A DNA stretch of 64,000 bases from Adlercreutzia sp. ZJ304 (GCF_011039075.1 NZ_JAAKEG010000005.1:62001-126000), one strand, 5' to 3'; shown: positions 27,979-38,155, counted from the first letter of the stretch. Made by a program: numbers and translations. Notes: generated by a model from the letters alone, not told the origin.

Positions 27979-28518
27979 TTATTCCTTACCAGCTTTGCCG
28001 GCTTTACGACGCACATATTCGCCTTCATAGCGAATACCCTTGCCCTTATACGGCTCGGGCTTACGCCACTTGCGAATATCGGCTGCAACTTGACCAACCT
28101 GCTCTTTTGATGCGCCAGAAACAGTAATTTCGTTTTGCGAGGGAACTTCAAATGTAATTCCTTCAGGCGCTTTCACTAACACAGGATGCGAAAAGCCCAG
28201 CTGCATCTCTAGGTCGCGCCCCTTTAGCGCTGCACGATAACCAACGCCGACAAGCTCGAGCTTTTTGGTGTAGCCCTCGGACACGCCAATAATCATGTTG
28301 TGAAGCAAGCTGCGGGTAAGACCCCAGTATGCATTCGTCTGACGCTCGTCGTTAACAGGGCTAACTACTACAGAATCGCCCTCTTGCTTGATAACCATGG
28401 TAGGCTGGAAAGTACGAGTTAGTTCGCCCTTCTTGCCTTTGACGGTAACAGTGGTGCCGTCAATATTCACTTCCACACCCGATGGTACAGAAATTGGCAT
28501 CTTTCCGATACGAGACAT
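27979..28518 (-). CDS. rplF: 50S ribosomal protein L6
   Basis: The true start is most likely the ATG at 28518, giving MSRIGKMPISVPSGV and 179 residues, the usual L6 length. A longer frame to 28578 would overlap rpsH and adds 20 residues without homology. The C-terminal motif PEPYKGKGIRYEGEYVRRKAG is intact (positions near 150-172). Confidence 0.97.
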   Translation of the reverse strand: MSRIGKMPISVPSGVEVNIDGTTVTVKGKKGELTRTFQPTMVIKQEGDSVVVSPVNDERQTNAYWGLTRSLLHNMIIGVSEGYTKKLELVGVGYRAALKGRDLEMQLGFSHPVLVKAPEGITFEVPSQNEITVSGASKEQVGQVAADIRKWRKPEPYKGKGIRYEGEYVRRKAGKAGKE

Positions 28519-28528
28519 TGCGCACCCC

Positions 28529-28927
28529 CTACCAGATATAGGCGATAACCTCGCCGCCAATACCCTTCTTGCGGGCATCGCGGTCGGTCATAACGCCAGC
28601 CGAGGTTGATATGATTGCAGTACCAAGACCGCCGAGAACACGCGGCAGTTCGTCTTTACCTGCATAAATACGAAGACCCGGCTTGCTGATGCGCTTAATG
28701 CCGCGAATGGTCTTCTGTTTTTTTGGACCATATTTCAGCGTAATGGTGAGGGTGCCACGGGGTTCGCCGTCTTCAACCTCATATCCGCCGATGTAGCCCT
28801 CTTCGTCCATTATTCGGGCGATCTCTACCAGCTTTTTACTGGTGGGCATAGACACAGAGTCCTTAGCCGCAGACTGTGCGTTACGCACGCGCGTTAGCAT
28901 GTCTGCTATGGGATCGGTCATTGTCAT
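28529..28927 (-). CDS. rpsH: 30S ribosomal protein S8
   Basis: The 132-residue protein begins with [18 protein letters not shown] and ends with GGEVIAYIW, both standard for S8. It contains the conserved [20 protein letters not shown] block. S8 binds 16S rRNA and is the translational repressor of the spc operon in Escherichia coli; whether that holds here is unknown. AGGAG precedes the start. Confidence 0.98.
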   Translation of the reverse strand: MTMTDPIADMLTRVRNAQSAAKDSVSMPTSKKLVEIARIMDEEGYIGGYEVEDGEPRGTLTITLKYGPKKQKTIRGIKRISKPGLRIYAGKDELPRVLGGLGTAIISTSAGVMTDRDARKKGIGGEVIAYIW

Positions 28928-29033
28928 TTCAGGTTTCTCCTTTGGTTAGTGATGAGCCTCACATCTGGTTCGCATACCGCCCCTAGCGGCTGCGCCTTCT
29001 ATGCGGGCACACCCGTACTCCAAGACATCCGGT

Positions 29034-29219
29034 TTACCAAGATGACTTAGTTACGCCGGGCAGCTTGCCTTCATTAGCCAGTTCGCGCAAGCATATGCGG
29101 CATAAGCCAAACTTGCGATAGTAAGAGCGAGGACGCCCACAACGCATGCAGCGATTGTGCTGGCGCGTAGAATATTTCGGCTCTCGCTTGGCCTTGGCAA
29201 TCATCGATTTCTTAGCCAT
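29034..29219 (-). CDS. rpsZ: 30S ribosomal protein S14, zinc-binding type Z
   Basis: The 61-residue short form of S14 with a four-cysteine zinc site: CMRCGRP (two Cys) and CRIC (two Cys). This C+ type needs zinc. A zinc-independent paralogue, if present, would be elsewhere. A 106-bp gap separates it from rpsH downstream. Confidence 0.97.
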   Translation of the reverse strand: MAKKSMIAKAKREPKYSTRQHNRCMRCGRPRSYYRKFGLCRICLRELANEGKLPGVTKSSW

Positions 29220-29291
29220 GCATTCCTTCTTTCTTGCGAGTCAAATGACTCTGGTCGAGGTTACACGAAAGGACCGTATGGTCCTATCGCT

Positions 29292-29843
29292 TTACTTGCT
29301 CTTGAACGGGAAACCGAGGTCGGCTAGCAATGCTAGAGCGCCCTCGTCGTTTGCCGCGCTCGTTACGAATGTTATGTCCATACCGCGCGTATGGTCTATT
29401 TTGTCGTAGTCCACTTCGGGGAAGATGAGCTGCTCGGTAACACCCATGGAATAGTTGCCGCGCCCATCAAAGCTGGTGCGAGACATACCACGGAAGTCGC
29501 GAATACGCGGAATAGCAGTTGCTACCAAGCGATCGAAGAACTCCCACATACGATCGCCGCGCAGAGTAACCTTGCAGCCAATCGCCTGACCTTCGCGCAG
29601 TTTGAAACCTGCGATAGATTTCTTTGCGCGGCAAACCATCGGTTGCTGACCTGTGATAACGCGCAAATCGCTAATGGCGCCTTCTAGCTGCTTGCTGTCT
29701 TGAGCAGCTTCACCAACGCCCATGTTTACAACGATCTTTTTCAATGTAGGGATCTCGTTTACATTATCAAGTCCCAGTTCGTCCTTTAATTTAGGACGTA
29801 TTTCGTCTAAATACTTTTTCTTTAAACGAGGCATATCTGCCAT
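29292..29843 (-). CDS. rplE: 50S ribosomal protein L5
   Basis: The 183-residue protein shows the L5 motifs [20 protein letters not shown] and [14 protein letters not shown]-like [19 protein letters not shown]. It binds 5S rRNA. A GGAGA ribosome-binding site precedes the ATG. The gap to rplX upstream is 226 bp, unusually long for this operon. Confidence 0.98.
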   Translation of the reverse strand: MADMPRLKKKYLDEIRPKLKDELGLDNVNEIPTLKKIVVNMGVGEAAQDSKQLEGAISDLRVITGQQPMVCRAKKSIAGFKLREGQAIGCKVTLRGDRMWEFFDRLVATAIPRIRDFRGMSRTSFDGRGNYSMGVTEQLIFPEVDYDKIDHTRGMDITFVTSAANDEGALALLADLGFPFKSK

Positions 29844-30069
29844 TTTCTTACTCTCCTTCGTTTTTTCTTGACAGGAGATTTCCGACCCCCTGCCCTTAAA
29901 GGCATTTACTCCAAGCGATTGCCGATATTGCCTAGCGCTTGGCTTCGCGCGTCGAAAAAAAAGCGATTTTATATCACATTTTTCTAGCGCTGCAGAATCG
30001 CGCTACGGCAACATCCGCAATCGCCATTCTGTCCATCTAGAGCTTTTACAGCGGGGTGCTGCGGAAGCC
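29844..30069. other. Long intra-operon gap between rplX and rplE
   Basis: This 226-bp stretch has no coding ORF. It includes an A/T-rich patch near 29955-29985 and several GCG-rich words. I see no clear terminator. It may contain a secondary promoter or an RNA control element for rplE. Confidence 0.4.
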
Positions 30070-30411
30070 CTAATCGATATCCTTGCCGCACTTCTTGCAA
30101 ACTCGAATTTTCTTGCCGTTATCATCGCGACGACGAGCTGCACGTGTAGGTTTCTTGCAGCTAGGACAGATAAGCATAACATTGCTTACTGCTAGCGGAG
30201 CTTCTATCGTAGAGATTCCACCCTGAGGATTAGCCTGCGTAGGACGCATAGCTTTCTTTATGGTGTTAATTTTCTCAACTACTACACGCTCGGTTTCAGG
30301 AATGGTGCGCAGAACCTTACCTTCTTTGCCCTTATCCTTACCAGCAAGAATGGTTACAGTGTCACCCTTCTTTATGGGAAGAATATTGCGCTCGGTTTTC
30401 TTAGTTGCCAT
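30070..30411 (-). CDS. rplX: 50S ribosomal protein L24
   Basis: I place the start at the ATG at 30411 (MATKKTERNILPIKKGDTV), eight bases after AGGAGG; a GTG at 30420 is too close to that site. The KOW motif lies at the N-terminus. The C-terminus carries a four-cysteine zinc ribbon (CPSCKKPTRA and CKKCGKD), a form seen in actinobacterial and other L24 proteins. Confidence 0.96.
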   Translation of the reverse strand: MATKKTERNILPIKKGDTVTILAGKDKGKEGKVLRTIPETERVVVEKINTIKKAMRPTQANPQGGISTIEAPLAVSNVMLICPSCKKPTRAARRRDDNGKKIRVCKKCGKDID

Positions 30412-30423
30412 CTTTAGCACCTC

Positions 30424-30792
30424 CTAGAGCGTTTCCGGTGCCAAAGACACGATCTTCATGTACTTCTTATCGCGCAGCTCACGAGCAACAGGCCCAAAGA
30501 TACGCGTACCGCGCGGAGTGCCATCGTTGTTGATTAGCACGCACGCATTCTGGTCAAACTTGATATAGCTGCCGTCGGCGCGACGAACCTCTTTCTTAAC
30601 GCGCACGATAACGCAACGAACAACCTCGCCCTTTTTGACGGCGCCATTTGGTTGTGCTTCCTTAACAGAGCACACAATAACGTCGCCCAAGCCGGCGTAA
30701 CGACGCTTGCTTCCGCCCAGTACCTTTATGCACTGAACCCTGCGCGCGCCGGAGTTGTCAGCCACATTGAGCATGGATTGCATCTGGATCAT
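30424..30792 (-). CDS. rplN: 50S ribosomal protein L14
   Basis: The 122-residue protein begins [20 protein letters not shown] and ends with IVSLAPETL, both invariant features of L14. It forms an intersubunit bridge. It precedes rplX by twelve bases. Confidence 0.98.
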   Translation of the reverse strand: MIQMQSMLNVADNSGARRVQCIKVLGGSKRRYAGLGDVIVCSVKEAQPNGAVKKGEVVRCVIVRVKKEVRRADGSYIKFDQNACVLINNDGTPRGTRIFGPVARELRDKKYMKIVSLAPETL

Positions 30793-30831
30793 GCTTTTCC
30801 TCCTACTTCACATAGCAGTGCAAGCGCGCCG

Positions 30832-31092
30832 CTATTTGGCTTTCTCGACGATCTTCGACAGGCGCCAGCGCTTCATTTTGGAAAGCGGGCGTGTCTCCAT
30901 TATTTGAACAGTGTCGCCTTTGCCGGCTTCATTGTTTTCATCGTGGGCATGAAACTTTTTAGTGGTAGTAATCATTTTGCCGTAGATAGGATGCGGTTTG
31001 CGCTCTTCCACGGACACCACAATAGTCTTATCGTTCGCATCGCTTATAACGACGCCCTGACGAACTTTGCGTAGATTCCTTGTTTCTGACAT
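30832..31092 (-). CDS. rpsQ: 30S ribosomal protein S17
   Basis: The 86-residue protein shows the S17 OB-fold pattern: [27 protein letters not shown] and the terminal [19 protein letters not shown] motif (near 60-78). It binds 16S rRNA and lies in the canonical order rpmC-rpsQ-rplN. Confidence 0.98.
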   Translation of the reverse strand: MSETRNLRKVRQGVVISDANDKTIVVSVEERKPHPIYGKMITTTKKFHAHDENNEAGKGDTVQIMETRPLSKMKRWRLSKIVEKAK

Positions 31093-31103
31093 CTTCTGCT
31101 CCT

Positions 31104-31298
31104 TTACGCGCTCAACTCGCGGGCACGCTGCTCGGTGAGGATGCGCGCGATGTCTTTCTTGACCTGCTGCACACGAGCCGTGTTATCCAACTGGCTAGTA
31201 GCCATTTGGAAGCGCAGGTTAAAAAGTTCTGCGCGGGCGTCTTTGAGCTTCTCGGTCAAGTCTTCTGCAGAAAGCTCGCGAATCTCTGATGCTTTCAT
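31104..31298 (-). CDS. rpmC: 50S ribosomal protein L29
   Basis: The 64-residue helical hairpin protein has [15 protein letters not shown], the L29 signature, and starts one base before the rplP stop. It lines the exit tunnel and docks trigger factor, encoded upstream at 34.2 kb. Confidence 0.97.
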   Translation of the reverse strand: MKASEIRELSAEDLTEKLKDARAELFNLRFQMATSQLDNTARVQQVKKDIARILTEQRARELSA

Positions 31299-31724
31299 TT
31301 AGTCCTCCTGCTTCTGGCTCTCGCGAGAGACGATCTTGCACTTAATGGGTAACTTCATTATTGCTAAGCGAAGTGCCTCATGCGCAGTTTCTTCGTCCAC
31401 GCCATCTATCTCAAACATAATGCGTCCGGGCTTTACAACAGCTACCCAAGCCTCGGGTGCGCCCTTGCCCTTACCCATGCGGGTTTCAGCGGGTTTCTTA
31501 GAGATGGGCTTATCGGGGAAGATGGTGATCCAAACTTTACCACCACGCTTCATATGACGAGTCATAGCAACACGGGCAGCCTCTATTTGACGGTTGGTAA
31601 TCCAGTGGCGCTCGAGCGCTTGAATACCATAGGTGCCATGATTCAGACGTGTACCACCCTTAGCGTTGCCCTTCATGGAGCCGCGCTGCACCTTGCGGTG
31701 CTTGACACGTTTAGGCATTAACAT
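31299..31724 (-). CDS. rplP: 50S ribosomal protein L16
   Basis: The 141-residue protein begins [15 protein letters not shown] and contains [19 protein letters not shown]-like [18 protein letters not shown] and the [10 protein letters not shown] motif. L16 organises the A site and peptidyl transferase region. Its start directly abuts the rpsC stop. Confidence 0.98.
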   Translation of the reverse strand: MLMPKRVKHRKVQRGSMKGNAKGGTRLNHGTYGIQALERHWITNRQIEAARVAMTRHMKRGGKVWITIFPDKPISKKPAETRMGKGKGAPEAWVAVVKPGRIMFEIDGVDEETAHEALRLAIMKLPIKCKIVSRESQKQED

Positions 31725-32447
31725 TTATCTGCGACCTCCTTCATTGCGGCCGCCACGATCGCCGCGACGTCCACGCTGCGGACGGCTTGAACCCTCAAGC
31801 GCAGGCTCTGGAGCTTTCTGTCCGGGCAGTACGTCGCCGTGATATACCCAAACTTGTACGCCAATGGCACCCATCTGAGTGTTCGCAGTAGCGAAGCCGT
31901 AGTCTATCTTTGCACGCAGAGTTTGCAGCGGCACACGACCTTCGCGATACCATTCACGACGGCTCATTTCAGCGCCACCTAAACGACCAGAGCATTGAAC
32001 GCGAATGCCCTTTGCGCCAGATTTACGAGCGCTTTGCACTGCCTTGCGCATTGCGCGACGGAATGCGACACGACCCTCAAGTTGCTCAGCAACCGACTGC
32101 GCTATAAGCTCTGCATCTAGTTCAGGACGGCGGATTTCCACTACATTAATGGCAACCGTACCGTTCGCAACTTTCTCTAACTTTTTGCTAAGAGCATCAA
32201 TTTCGGCACCTTTTTTGCCGATAACGATGCCGGGACGCGCAGTGGTTATGGTGACGGTTATTTTGTCGCCCGCGCGCTCAATTTCTGTCTTCGAAACAGC
32301 GGCACGCGCCAGCTGCTTGTCAAGGAACTTGCGAATAGCAAGATCGTTTTCCAGAGTTTCCTTATAGTCTTTGTCGGCATACCAACGGCTGCGCCAATCT
32401 TCGGTGATGCCTAGGCGGAACCCTGTAGGGCTGACTTTCTGACCCAT
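31725..32447 (-). CDS. rpsC: 30S ribosomal protein S3
   Basis: The 240-residue protein begins [14 protein letters not shown], has the KH domain motif [12 protein letters not shown], and the C-terminal [20 protein letters not shown] block (near 154-173). The C-terminus is a basic Arg/Gly tail. S3 helps unwind mRNA at the entry channel. Confidence 0.98.
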   Translation of the reverse strand: MGQKVSPTGFRLGITEDWRSRWYADKDYKETLENDLAIRKFLDKQLARAAVSKTEIERAGDKITVTITTARPGIVIGKKGAEIDALSKKLEKVANGTVAINVVEIRRPELDAELIAQSVAEQLEGRVAFRRAMRKAVQSARKSGAKGIRVQCSGRLGGAEMSRREWYREGRVPLQTLRAKIDYGFATANTQMGAIGVQVWVYHGDVLPGQKAPEPALEGSSRPQRGRRGDRGGRNEGGRR

Positions 32448-32450
32448 GCT

Positions 32451-32792
32451 TTAAGCCTCCTCTCGCGGTGCGACGATGATCGTGATGTGGCTAGTGCGCT
32501 TATTGATGCGACTAGCTGAACCTTTAGCGCGTGGACGAATACGCTTCAGCGTTGGTCCTTCGTTCACAAACGCCGTCTTCACGACCAGATTGTCGGTGCG
32601 AAGGTGGTTGTTGTGTTCTGCATTCGCTACAGCCGAATTCAGCGTTTTCAGCACAGTCTCGGCAATTGCGCGCTCGGAAAACGCAAGAATCTCACGGGCA
32701 CTCTCTATGCCTTTACCACGGATAAGGTCCACAACGACGCGGGCCTTGCGCGGCGACACGCGAACGTACTTGGAAACAGCTTTAACTTCCAT
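32451..32792 (-). CDS. rplV: 50S ribosomal protein L22
   Basis: The 113-residue protein has the L22 motifs [19 protein letters not shown] and [20 protein letters not shown]. Its beta-hairpin lines the exit tunnel. It lies between rpsS and rpsC with short gaps. Confidence 0.98.
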   Translation of the reverse strand: MEVKAVSKYVRVSPRKARVVVDLIRGKGIESAREILAFSERAIAETVLKTLNSAVANAEHNNHLRTDNLVVKTAFVNEGPTLKRIRPRAKGSASRINKRTSHITIIVAPREEA

Positions 32793-32804
32793 TGTGCGCG
32801 CCTC

Positions 32805-33077
32805 CTATCGCTTTCCCTTGTCGGCGGAATGACCGCGGAATGTGCGGGTGGGAGAAAATTCGCCCAGCTTGTGGCCGACCATAGATTCAGTAATGTATAC
32901 GGGCACATGCTTGCGACCATCGTAAACAGCTATGGTGTGACCTACCATTTCCGGGAAGATGGTGCTAGCACGGCTCCATGTTTTTATAACATTCTTCTCG
33001 CCCGCTTCGTTCATCGCCTGTATTCGACCGAGAAGGCGCGGCTCAACGAATGGGCCCTTTTTTAAACTTCTGCTCAA
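32805..33077 (-). CDS. rpsS: 30S ribosomal protein S19
   Basis: The 90-residue protein begins [16 protein letters not shown] and ends [19 protein letters not shown], standard for S19. It is the second gene of this truncated S10-type operon. Confidence 0.98.
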   Translation of the reverse strand: MSRSLKKGPFVEPRLLGRIQAMNEAGEKNVIKTWSRASTIFPEMVGHTIAVYDGRKHVPVYITESMVGHKLGEFSPTRTFRGHSADKGKR

Positions 33078-33095
33078 CTTTTACTCCTTGCTCGG

Positions 33096-33926
33096 TTACT
33101 TCTTACGACGTCTGATAATCAGGCGGCTTGAAGCCTTCTTCTTGTTGCGAGTGCGATGACCCTTAGTTGGAACACCCCACGGAGTTACAGGATGACGACC
33201 AGAAGTCTTGTTCTTGCCTTCACCGCCACCATGAGGATGGTCAACCGGGTTCATAACAGTACCGCGAACGGTTGGGCGAATGCCCTTCCAGCGATTACGA
33301 CCAGCTTTGCCAACTTTGATGTTGGAATGCTCGGCGTTGCCAACCTCGCCCACGGTTGCGCGGCAGGTAAGCAAAACGCGGCGCATTTCGGAAGACGGCA
33401 TACGCAGAATTGCATATTTGCCCTCTTTACCCATCAGCTGAATGCTAGTGCCAGCTGAACGTGCCATGCTAGCGCCTTTGCCGGGCTGTAATTCCACGCA
33501 ATGTACCAAAGTACCTACAGGGATATTTTCAAGCGGTAAAGAATTGCCGGGCTTAATGTCAGCCTCGGTGCCGCTCATTACCACGTCGCCCACTTTCAGA
33601 CCCTTTGGATGAATGATGTAGCGCTTTTCGCCATCAACATAATGCAGAAGTGCGATGCGCGCTGTGCGATTAGGATCGTATTCAATGGTTGCAACCTTAG
33701 CAGGAATACCATCTTTATCGCGCTTGAAATCGATAATACGATAGCGACGCTTCACTCCGCCACCCTTATGGCGACAAGTGATGCGACCGTTGTTATTGCG
33801 ACCCGCCTTGTTAGGCTTCTTCGCTAACAGAGATTTTTCCGGCGTCGAGGTTGTTATTTCCTCGAAGTCGGAAACAGTCTGAAAGCGACGCCCGGGGCTG
33901 GTCGGCTTGTACTGCTTAACGCCCAC
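33096..33926 (-). CDS. rplB: 50S ribosomal protein L2
   Basis: The 276-residue protein begins [15 protein letters not shown] and carries the essential [17 protein letters not shown] motif with its peptidyl-transferase-proximal histidine. It is the first gene of the operon here: the usual upstream genes rpsJ, rplC, rplD and rplW are absent, and trigger factor lies upstream instead. Confidence 0.98.
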   Translation of the reverse strand: MGVKQYKPTSPGRRFQTVSDFEEITTSTPEKSLLAKKPNKAGRNNNGRITCRHKGGGVKRRYRIIDFKRDKDGIPAKVATIEYDPNRTARIALLHYVDGEKRYIIHPKGLKVGDVVMSGTEADIKPGNSLPLENIPVGTLVHCVELQPGKGASMARSAGTSIQLMGKEGKYAILRMPSSEMRRVLLTCRATVGEVGNAEHSNIKVGKAGRNRWKGIRPTVRGTVMNPVDHPHGGGEGKNKTSGRHPVTPWGVPTKGHRTRNKKKASSRLIIRRRKK

Positions 33927-34183
33927 GTTGTTCCCTTCTTCTATGAAGCTGCTGTTCGCGCGCCTCTACGCACACCAGCGGCTTCTTCCTACTTACGATG
34001 TAAAACCATTGCCGCTGCATAGATTAGAGGCTCTATACTGCGACTCGGTCTTACAACGCGCCCGGGTGTGTCCATACACCTATAGACGCAAACGAAGATT
34101 TTAGCACAGATTCTACATTTTTCACAGAAAAATCTGCTGAATATAGACGAAAGAATGCCCGGGCTAAAAACTACTATTCAACA
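33927..34183. other. Control region upstream of rplB
   Basis: This 257-bp stretch separates rplB from tig. It has no remnant of rplW that I can recognise. A small hairpin (ATTTTTC at about 34110 with GAAAAAT) lies toward tig and may help terminate that gene. The rplB promoter is probably here, but no convincing -35/-10 pair was identified. Confidence 0.45.
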
Positions 34184-35494
34184 CTATTCAGCGCTTTGAT
34201 ATTCAATATTGGCAGTTTCAACCAACCACTTATTAGCTTTTAGACGCTCGGCGCTTTCTCGCATAGCGAAACCGCGACCAGATTTTTCCATCTGTTCGCG
34301 CATAGCCTTTGGGTCAGCCTGCGGATTCATAGCACGGCAAGCCTCCAGAACATCATCATCGGTAAGCGTCATTTTCTGATGGCGGAAAATGGCATCTAAC
34401 ACAAAACCAGTCACCAACATTTGACGAACCTGAAGCATCATCATCATGCCAATTTGCTGATCCCCGCCGTTTTCTTCCACAAACTCTTCCCATGTTTTAC
34501 CTTGCTGCTTCAGCCCTTGACGATACTGCGCAAGCAAGTTCTCGCGCATAGCCTCGTAAGCCTCATCGGGAATTTTGCCTTGAAAACGCTTCGCTGCTTC
34601 TTCAGCAGCTATCTGACGTACATAATCGTCGTACTGATCGCGCCCTTGCTTGGTTAGATTGCGCTTGATATCGGCGCGCAATTCGGCAAGTCCTCTATAA
34701 ATAGGCATGTTTTTTTGCACCCAAGCATCATCTATGATGGGCTTTTCTTCCTTTTGAAACTCCAACACAGTAACGGTTGCGTCAACTTTTTTCGTTATTG
34801 GATTGAAGTCTTTATCGAAGTCGGGTCCATCAAATGTAAATTCCTTGGTTTCGCCAGCCTCCATGCCTAAAACTTCGTTTTCGAAACCTTCTGGCATATA
34901 ACCTTCACCAGCAGTATAAGTGCGACCATCGGTGCTTAACTGCGTCATTTCTTCGCCATCTTCAAATGCCTTCATGGCTATGCGCACATGGTCGCCCTTT
35001 TGCACCTTGCGACCTTCTGGACTATCAGAATCGGCGATGAATGCCTTGTAATTGTCAGCCATCTTATCTATTTCTGCATCAACCACAGATTCATCAAGTT
35101 GGAATTCGGGAATTTTGATGCTTATAGGATCGTATGATGTTAGCTCGTATTCCGGCTTGGGCTCTACCTCTAGTTCGAAGCGGAATTCTTGACCACGCTT
35201 AAATGCCGATTTCGGACTAGGAGTCGGCGGATACAGGGGCACCAAATTTTTTGCATCTAATGCCAAGGGAACAAGCGCTTCTTGCGCGCCTGCTTGCACA
35301 ATAGAATCTAGGTCTTTTACACCCATCTGCTCTTCTACTAGCTGCGGTACACTTTTGCCCTGCTCTGGTCGAATGCCCATACTCTGGGCAAATGCTATCT
35401 GTGCGGCATCTAGCGCATTGATTACTTCTGCAGCTGTTGCAGTTGCTTGCAAAAGTATTTTGCCATCTGCAGTGTTTTTCTTGCTAACCTTCAT
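34184..35494 (-). CDS. tig: Trigger factor (ribosome-associated chaperone, peptidyl-prolyl isomerase)
   Basis: A 436-residue chaperone that meets nascent chains at the exit tunnel. The ribosome-binding N-terminal domain, a central FKBP-type domain (VQKGDHVRIAMKAFEDGEEM near 165-184, and GFENEVLGMEAGETKEFTF) and a long helical C-terminal arm are visible. The Tig tunnel-docking loop near residue 40-55 is less recognisable than in Escherichia coli. It stands upstream of the ribosomal gene cluster on the same strand. Confidence 0.95.
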   Translation of the reverse strand: MKVSKKNTADGKILLQATATAAEVINALDAAQIAFAQSMGIRPEQGKSVPQLVEEQMGVKDLDSIVQAGAQEALVPLALDAKNLVPLYPPTPSPKSAFKRGQEFRFELEVEPKPEYELTSYDPISIKIPEFQLDESVVDAEIDKMADNYKAFIADSDSPEGRKVQKGDHVRIAMKAFEDGEEMTQLSTDGRTYTAGEGYMPEGFENEVLGMEAGETKEFTFDGPDFDKDFNPITKKVDATVTVLEFQKEEKPIIDDAWVQKNMPIYRGLAELRADIKRNLTKQGRDQYDDYVRQIAAEEAAKRFQGKIPDEAYEAMRENLLAQYRQGLKQQGKTWEEFVEENGGDQQIGMMMMLQVRQMLVTGFVLDAIFRHQKMTLTDDDVLEACRAMNPQADPKAMREQMEKSGRGFAMRESAERLKANKWLVETANIEYQSAE

Positions 35495-35616
35495 TACTGA
35501 ACCTCAATTTCTAATTGGTTTTTCTTACTTGAAATTGTAGCAGCAAGATATAACCGTAAAACACTACATTCGCAAGGTATTTACGTTCTATAAACTATGT
35601 TCTTGTTTGGCTTTAT

Positions 35617-36240
35617 TTAATTTTTCAGCATAATTGTGCTAACTATGTCAGCTGCATGTTCGGTGGCATCGCAGCATCTCTCCATGCGCTCGTAAATGCG
35701 CGACCATACCAGCACATGCATAACAGCTTCGTTATCTTCTACGTGAAGACGACGCATAGCCTGCTTGTACAGCGCATCGGCCTCTTCTTCGTAAGAATTA
35801 ATGTCTACAACAAGCTGCTTGAACTTCTTATTCTTCTTGAAAGTATGGAATTCTGCCATCATGCGGTCTAGCGCCTTAACCGACTTTTTGATTAGCTCGG
35901 CGAATTGCAGAGCATCTTCTGGCATAGTGCGAATGTCGTACACATACATGTGTCCAAGCACATCGTCTATATAATCAAGCACGTTATCAAGCGCTTGCGC
36001 CAGATTCACAACATCTTCGCGATCGAAAGGCGGCATGAAATCGATAGCGGCTGCGGTAAAAATGTCGTGATTAATACTGTCTCCGCGATTCTCAAATTCA
36101 TGCATTTCAACCATTGTGTCGGAGTACCCGCTGGCATCGGTAAAAGAGCGCATAGCTTCTATTAGCAGGTCTGCCTCTTCAACAGCTAAACCAGTAAGCT
36201 TCTCGTATGCCTTAAAGTAGTTCAGCTTAACCTTTGCCAT
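35617..36240 (-). CDS. DUF47/PhoU-like phosphate transport accessory protein
   Basis: A 207-residue all-helical protein of the DUF47 family, related to PhoU. Acidic metal-binding-type motifs EFENRGDSINHDI (near 44-56) and DINSYEEEADALY (near 146-158) are present. It lies 12 bp downstream of the Pit-type carrier and probably regulates it, as is common for DUF47-Pit pairs. A cytosolic location is expected. Confidence 0.92.
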   Translation of the reverse strand: MAKVKLNYFKAYEKLTGLAVEEADLLIEAMRSFTDASGYSDTMVEMHEFENRGDSINHDIFTAAAIDFMPPFDREDVVNLAQALDNVLDYIDDVLGHMYVYDIRTMPEDALQFAELIKKSVKALDRMMAEFHTFKKNKKFKQLVVDINSYEEEADALYKQAMRRLHVEDNEAVMHVLVWSRIYERMERCCDATEHAADIVSTIMLKN

Positions 36241-36252
36241 GACGAGTCCCTT

Positions 36253-37308
36253 CTAAAGTAGGAATAAGAATAGTTTTGCAAACACAAATCCCATTATGCC
36301 GCAGCCGGGGAAAGTAAGCACCCACGTTTTCACCATGTCTATGGCAATGGACCATTTCACAGCCTTTGGGCTTTTGGCTGCGCCAACTCCCATAATAGCT
36401 GTAGTATTTGTATGTGTAGTAGACACAGGCAAGCCACCAAACGTGGCTACTATTAAGCTAACGAATGTTGATGCGCTGGCGGCAAAACCCTGAAATGCCT
36501 CAAGTTTTACCATATCGACCCCGACGCTTTTAATGATGCGCTCGCCGCCTACCCCGGTGCCAACACCCATAGAAAGCGCGCATAGAAGCATAAGCCAAAC
36601 GGGCAAAGTAAGCGAACCTGAACCGGTGCCCATACCGGCAGCCATCAAGATTGCCAGAATAAAAATGCTCATAAATTTTTGACCATCTTGCGCGCCATGC
36701 ATAAAGGCAACGCCCGCACCAGAAAAAATTTGCGCCCACCTGAAAAAAGTGTTTGCGTTCTGGCGGTTAACGTTGCGGAATAGCCTCTTTATAATGTTAT
36801 AGAAGACCCAACCAAGACCAAAACCCATAAGTGTAGACAGCAAAATGCCATATATAACTTTTATCCATTCATTCCAGTTTATGGCATCAAAACTGCCCAT
36901 TAGAGCAATTGCGGCACCAGTTAGCCCCGCAATTAGCGAATGTGATTGCGAGGTAGGTATGCCAAACCACCATGCGACGCTACCCCATACAATAATGGCT
37001 ACCATAGCAGCCATAAGTGTTACCAGAGCTTTGTAAGAATCGCCACCAAAATCGACCATTCCGAAAATTGTTTGCGCTACAGCAGGTGATATGGCAGAAA
37101 TTACAAGTAGCCCTACGAAGTTGCATGCTGCAGCCATCATTATGGCGCGGCGCGGCTTCATTGCCCTAGTAGACACTACTGTCGCAATTGCATTAGGTGC
37201 ATCAGTTGCACCATTCACGATTATGACACCAATGTTCAATATCGTTACAGCCAGCAAGAGCGGATTGCTGATAAGCTCAGTAATAAAAAGCGACCAGTCG
37301 ATCGTCAC
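36253..37308 (-). CDS. Inorganic phosphate transporter, PiT family
   Basis: A 351-residue integral membrane carrier with about ten membrane segments. The two PiT signatures are seen as NGATDAPNAIATVVSTRAM (near 32-50) and FMHGAQDGQKFMSIF (near 208-222), and a GLPVSTTHTNTTAIMGVG block near 293. It imports phosphate with a cation. It is followed by its DUF47 partner and shares its transcript. Confidence 0.95.
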   Translation of the reverse strand: MTIDWSLFITELISNPLLLAVTILNIGVIIVNGATDAPNAIATVVSTRAMKPRRAIMMAAACNFVGLLVISAISPAVAQTIFGMVDFGGDSYKALVTLMAAMVAIIVWGSVAWWFGIPTSQSHSLIAGLTGAAIALMGSFDAINWNEWIKVIYGILLSTLMGFGLGWVFYNIIKRLFRNVNRQNANTFFRWAQIFSGAGVAFMHGAQDGQKFMSIFILAILMAAGMGTGSGSLTLPVWLMLLCALSMGVGTGVGGERIIKSVGVDMVKLEAFQGFAASASTFVSLIVATFGGLPVSTTHTNTTAIMGVGAAKSPKAVKWSIAIDMVKTWVLTFPGCGIMGFVFAKLFLFLL

Positions 37309-37350
37309 AAATAGCCTTTCGCTAAGACCTAAACTGGATATATTATTACA

Positions 37351-38028
37351 TTAAATTTCGTCGGGTTCATCTCCGAATAGAGAGAAGGTGCGACGCTCGT
37401 TGCCGATGGTAGTAAAACTGTTATGCCCGGGAAGAACCGCAGTATCGTCGGGCAGGGCGGCAAGCTTCTTCATAGATGCCGCCATATCGACCACAGACCC
37501 GCCTTCAAAATCGGTTCTGCCAGTTGTACCAGCAAATAACGTGTCGCCCGATATAAGCACAGCTAGACCATCGGCGTGATTACCGAATTGCGGAATACAG
37601 AATAGACATATTGAGCCTTTGCTGTGACCGGGAGTTTCTATAACTTTCCACTCCATATTGCCCACGCAGACCACATCGCCATTTGCAACCACGCGATCCA
37701 CTTTGCAAGGTGCAGCTTTGCGCGAAGTGCCTATGTCTTGCGGATTTTCAATAAACGGCGCATCGGCAATGCTAGCTATTACGGGCGCACCGGTAGCTTT
37801 CCGCAGTTCAGCCGCAGCACCCATATGATCCCAGTGTGCATGTGTTATAACTATTGCATCAAGCTTTGCGCCGCCTAGCGCTTCTAATATTATTTCGGCA
37901 TCTTGCGAAGGGTCTACAACAAAAGTGCCCAACCCATCAGAGATGATATACACATTATTCTGCAGAGGCCCCATAACTAAGAATTTAACATCTACGCACA
38001 AACCATTTACGGTAACAACGTCAGCCAT
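37351..38028 (-). CDS. MBL-fold metallo-hydrolase (glyoxalase II-like)
   Basis: A 225-residue hydrolase of the glyoxalase II/RNase Z superfamily. The zinc motif THAHWDH (H63, H65, D67, H68) is intact, as are ETPGHSKGS and SGDTLFAGTTGRTDFEGG, with a final PGHNSFTT motif. The likely substrates are thioesters, but the exact one is unknown. No clear operon partner. Confidence 0.9.
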   Translation of the reverse strand: MADVVTVNGLCVDVKFLVMGPLQNNVYIISDGLGTFVVDPSQDAEIILEALGGAKLDAIVITHAHWDHMGAAAELRKATGAPVIASIADAPFIENPQDIGTSRKAAPCKVDRVVANGDVVCVGNMEWKVIETPGHSKGSICLFCIPQFGNHADGLAVLISGDTLFAGTTGRTDFEGGSVVDMAASMKKLAALPDDTAVLPGHNSFTTIGNERRTFSLFGDEPDEI

Positions 38029-38155
38029 AGCACACTTCTTTCTGCGTCAACACACGACAACGTTTTTATGTTTATCAGTCAACCAAGTAGCAGAGCATTA
38101 ACGCACAGCGACACAAACGTAATTATCTACTGTTACGTATGCTGTTAACTTTTTA

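Noticed and set aside
29844-30069. Hidden small gene in the rplX-rplE gap
   Set aside because: No frame with a plausible start, ribosome-binding site and coding character was found on either strand.
33927-34183. rplW (L23) upstream of rplB
   Set aside because: The 257-bp gap has no frame with L23 features; the gene is simply not here.
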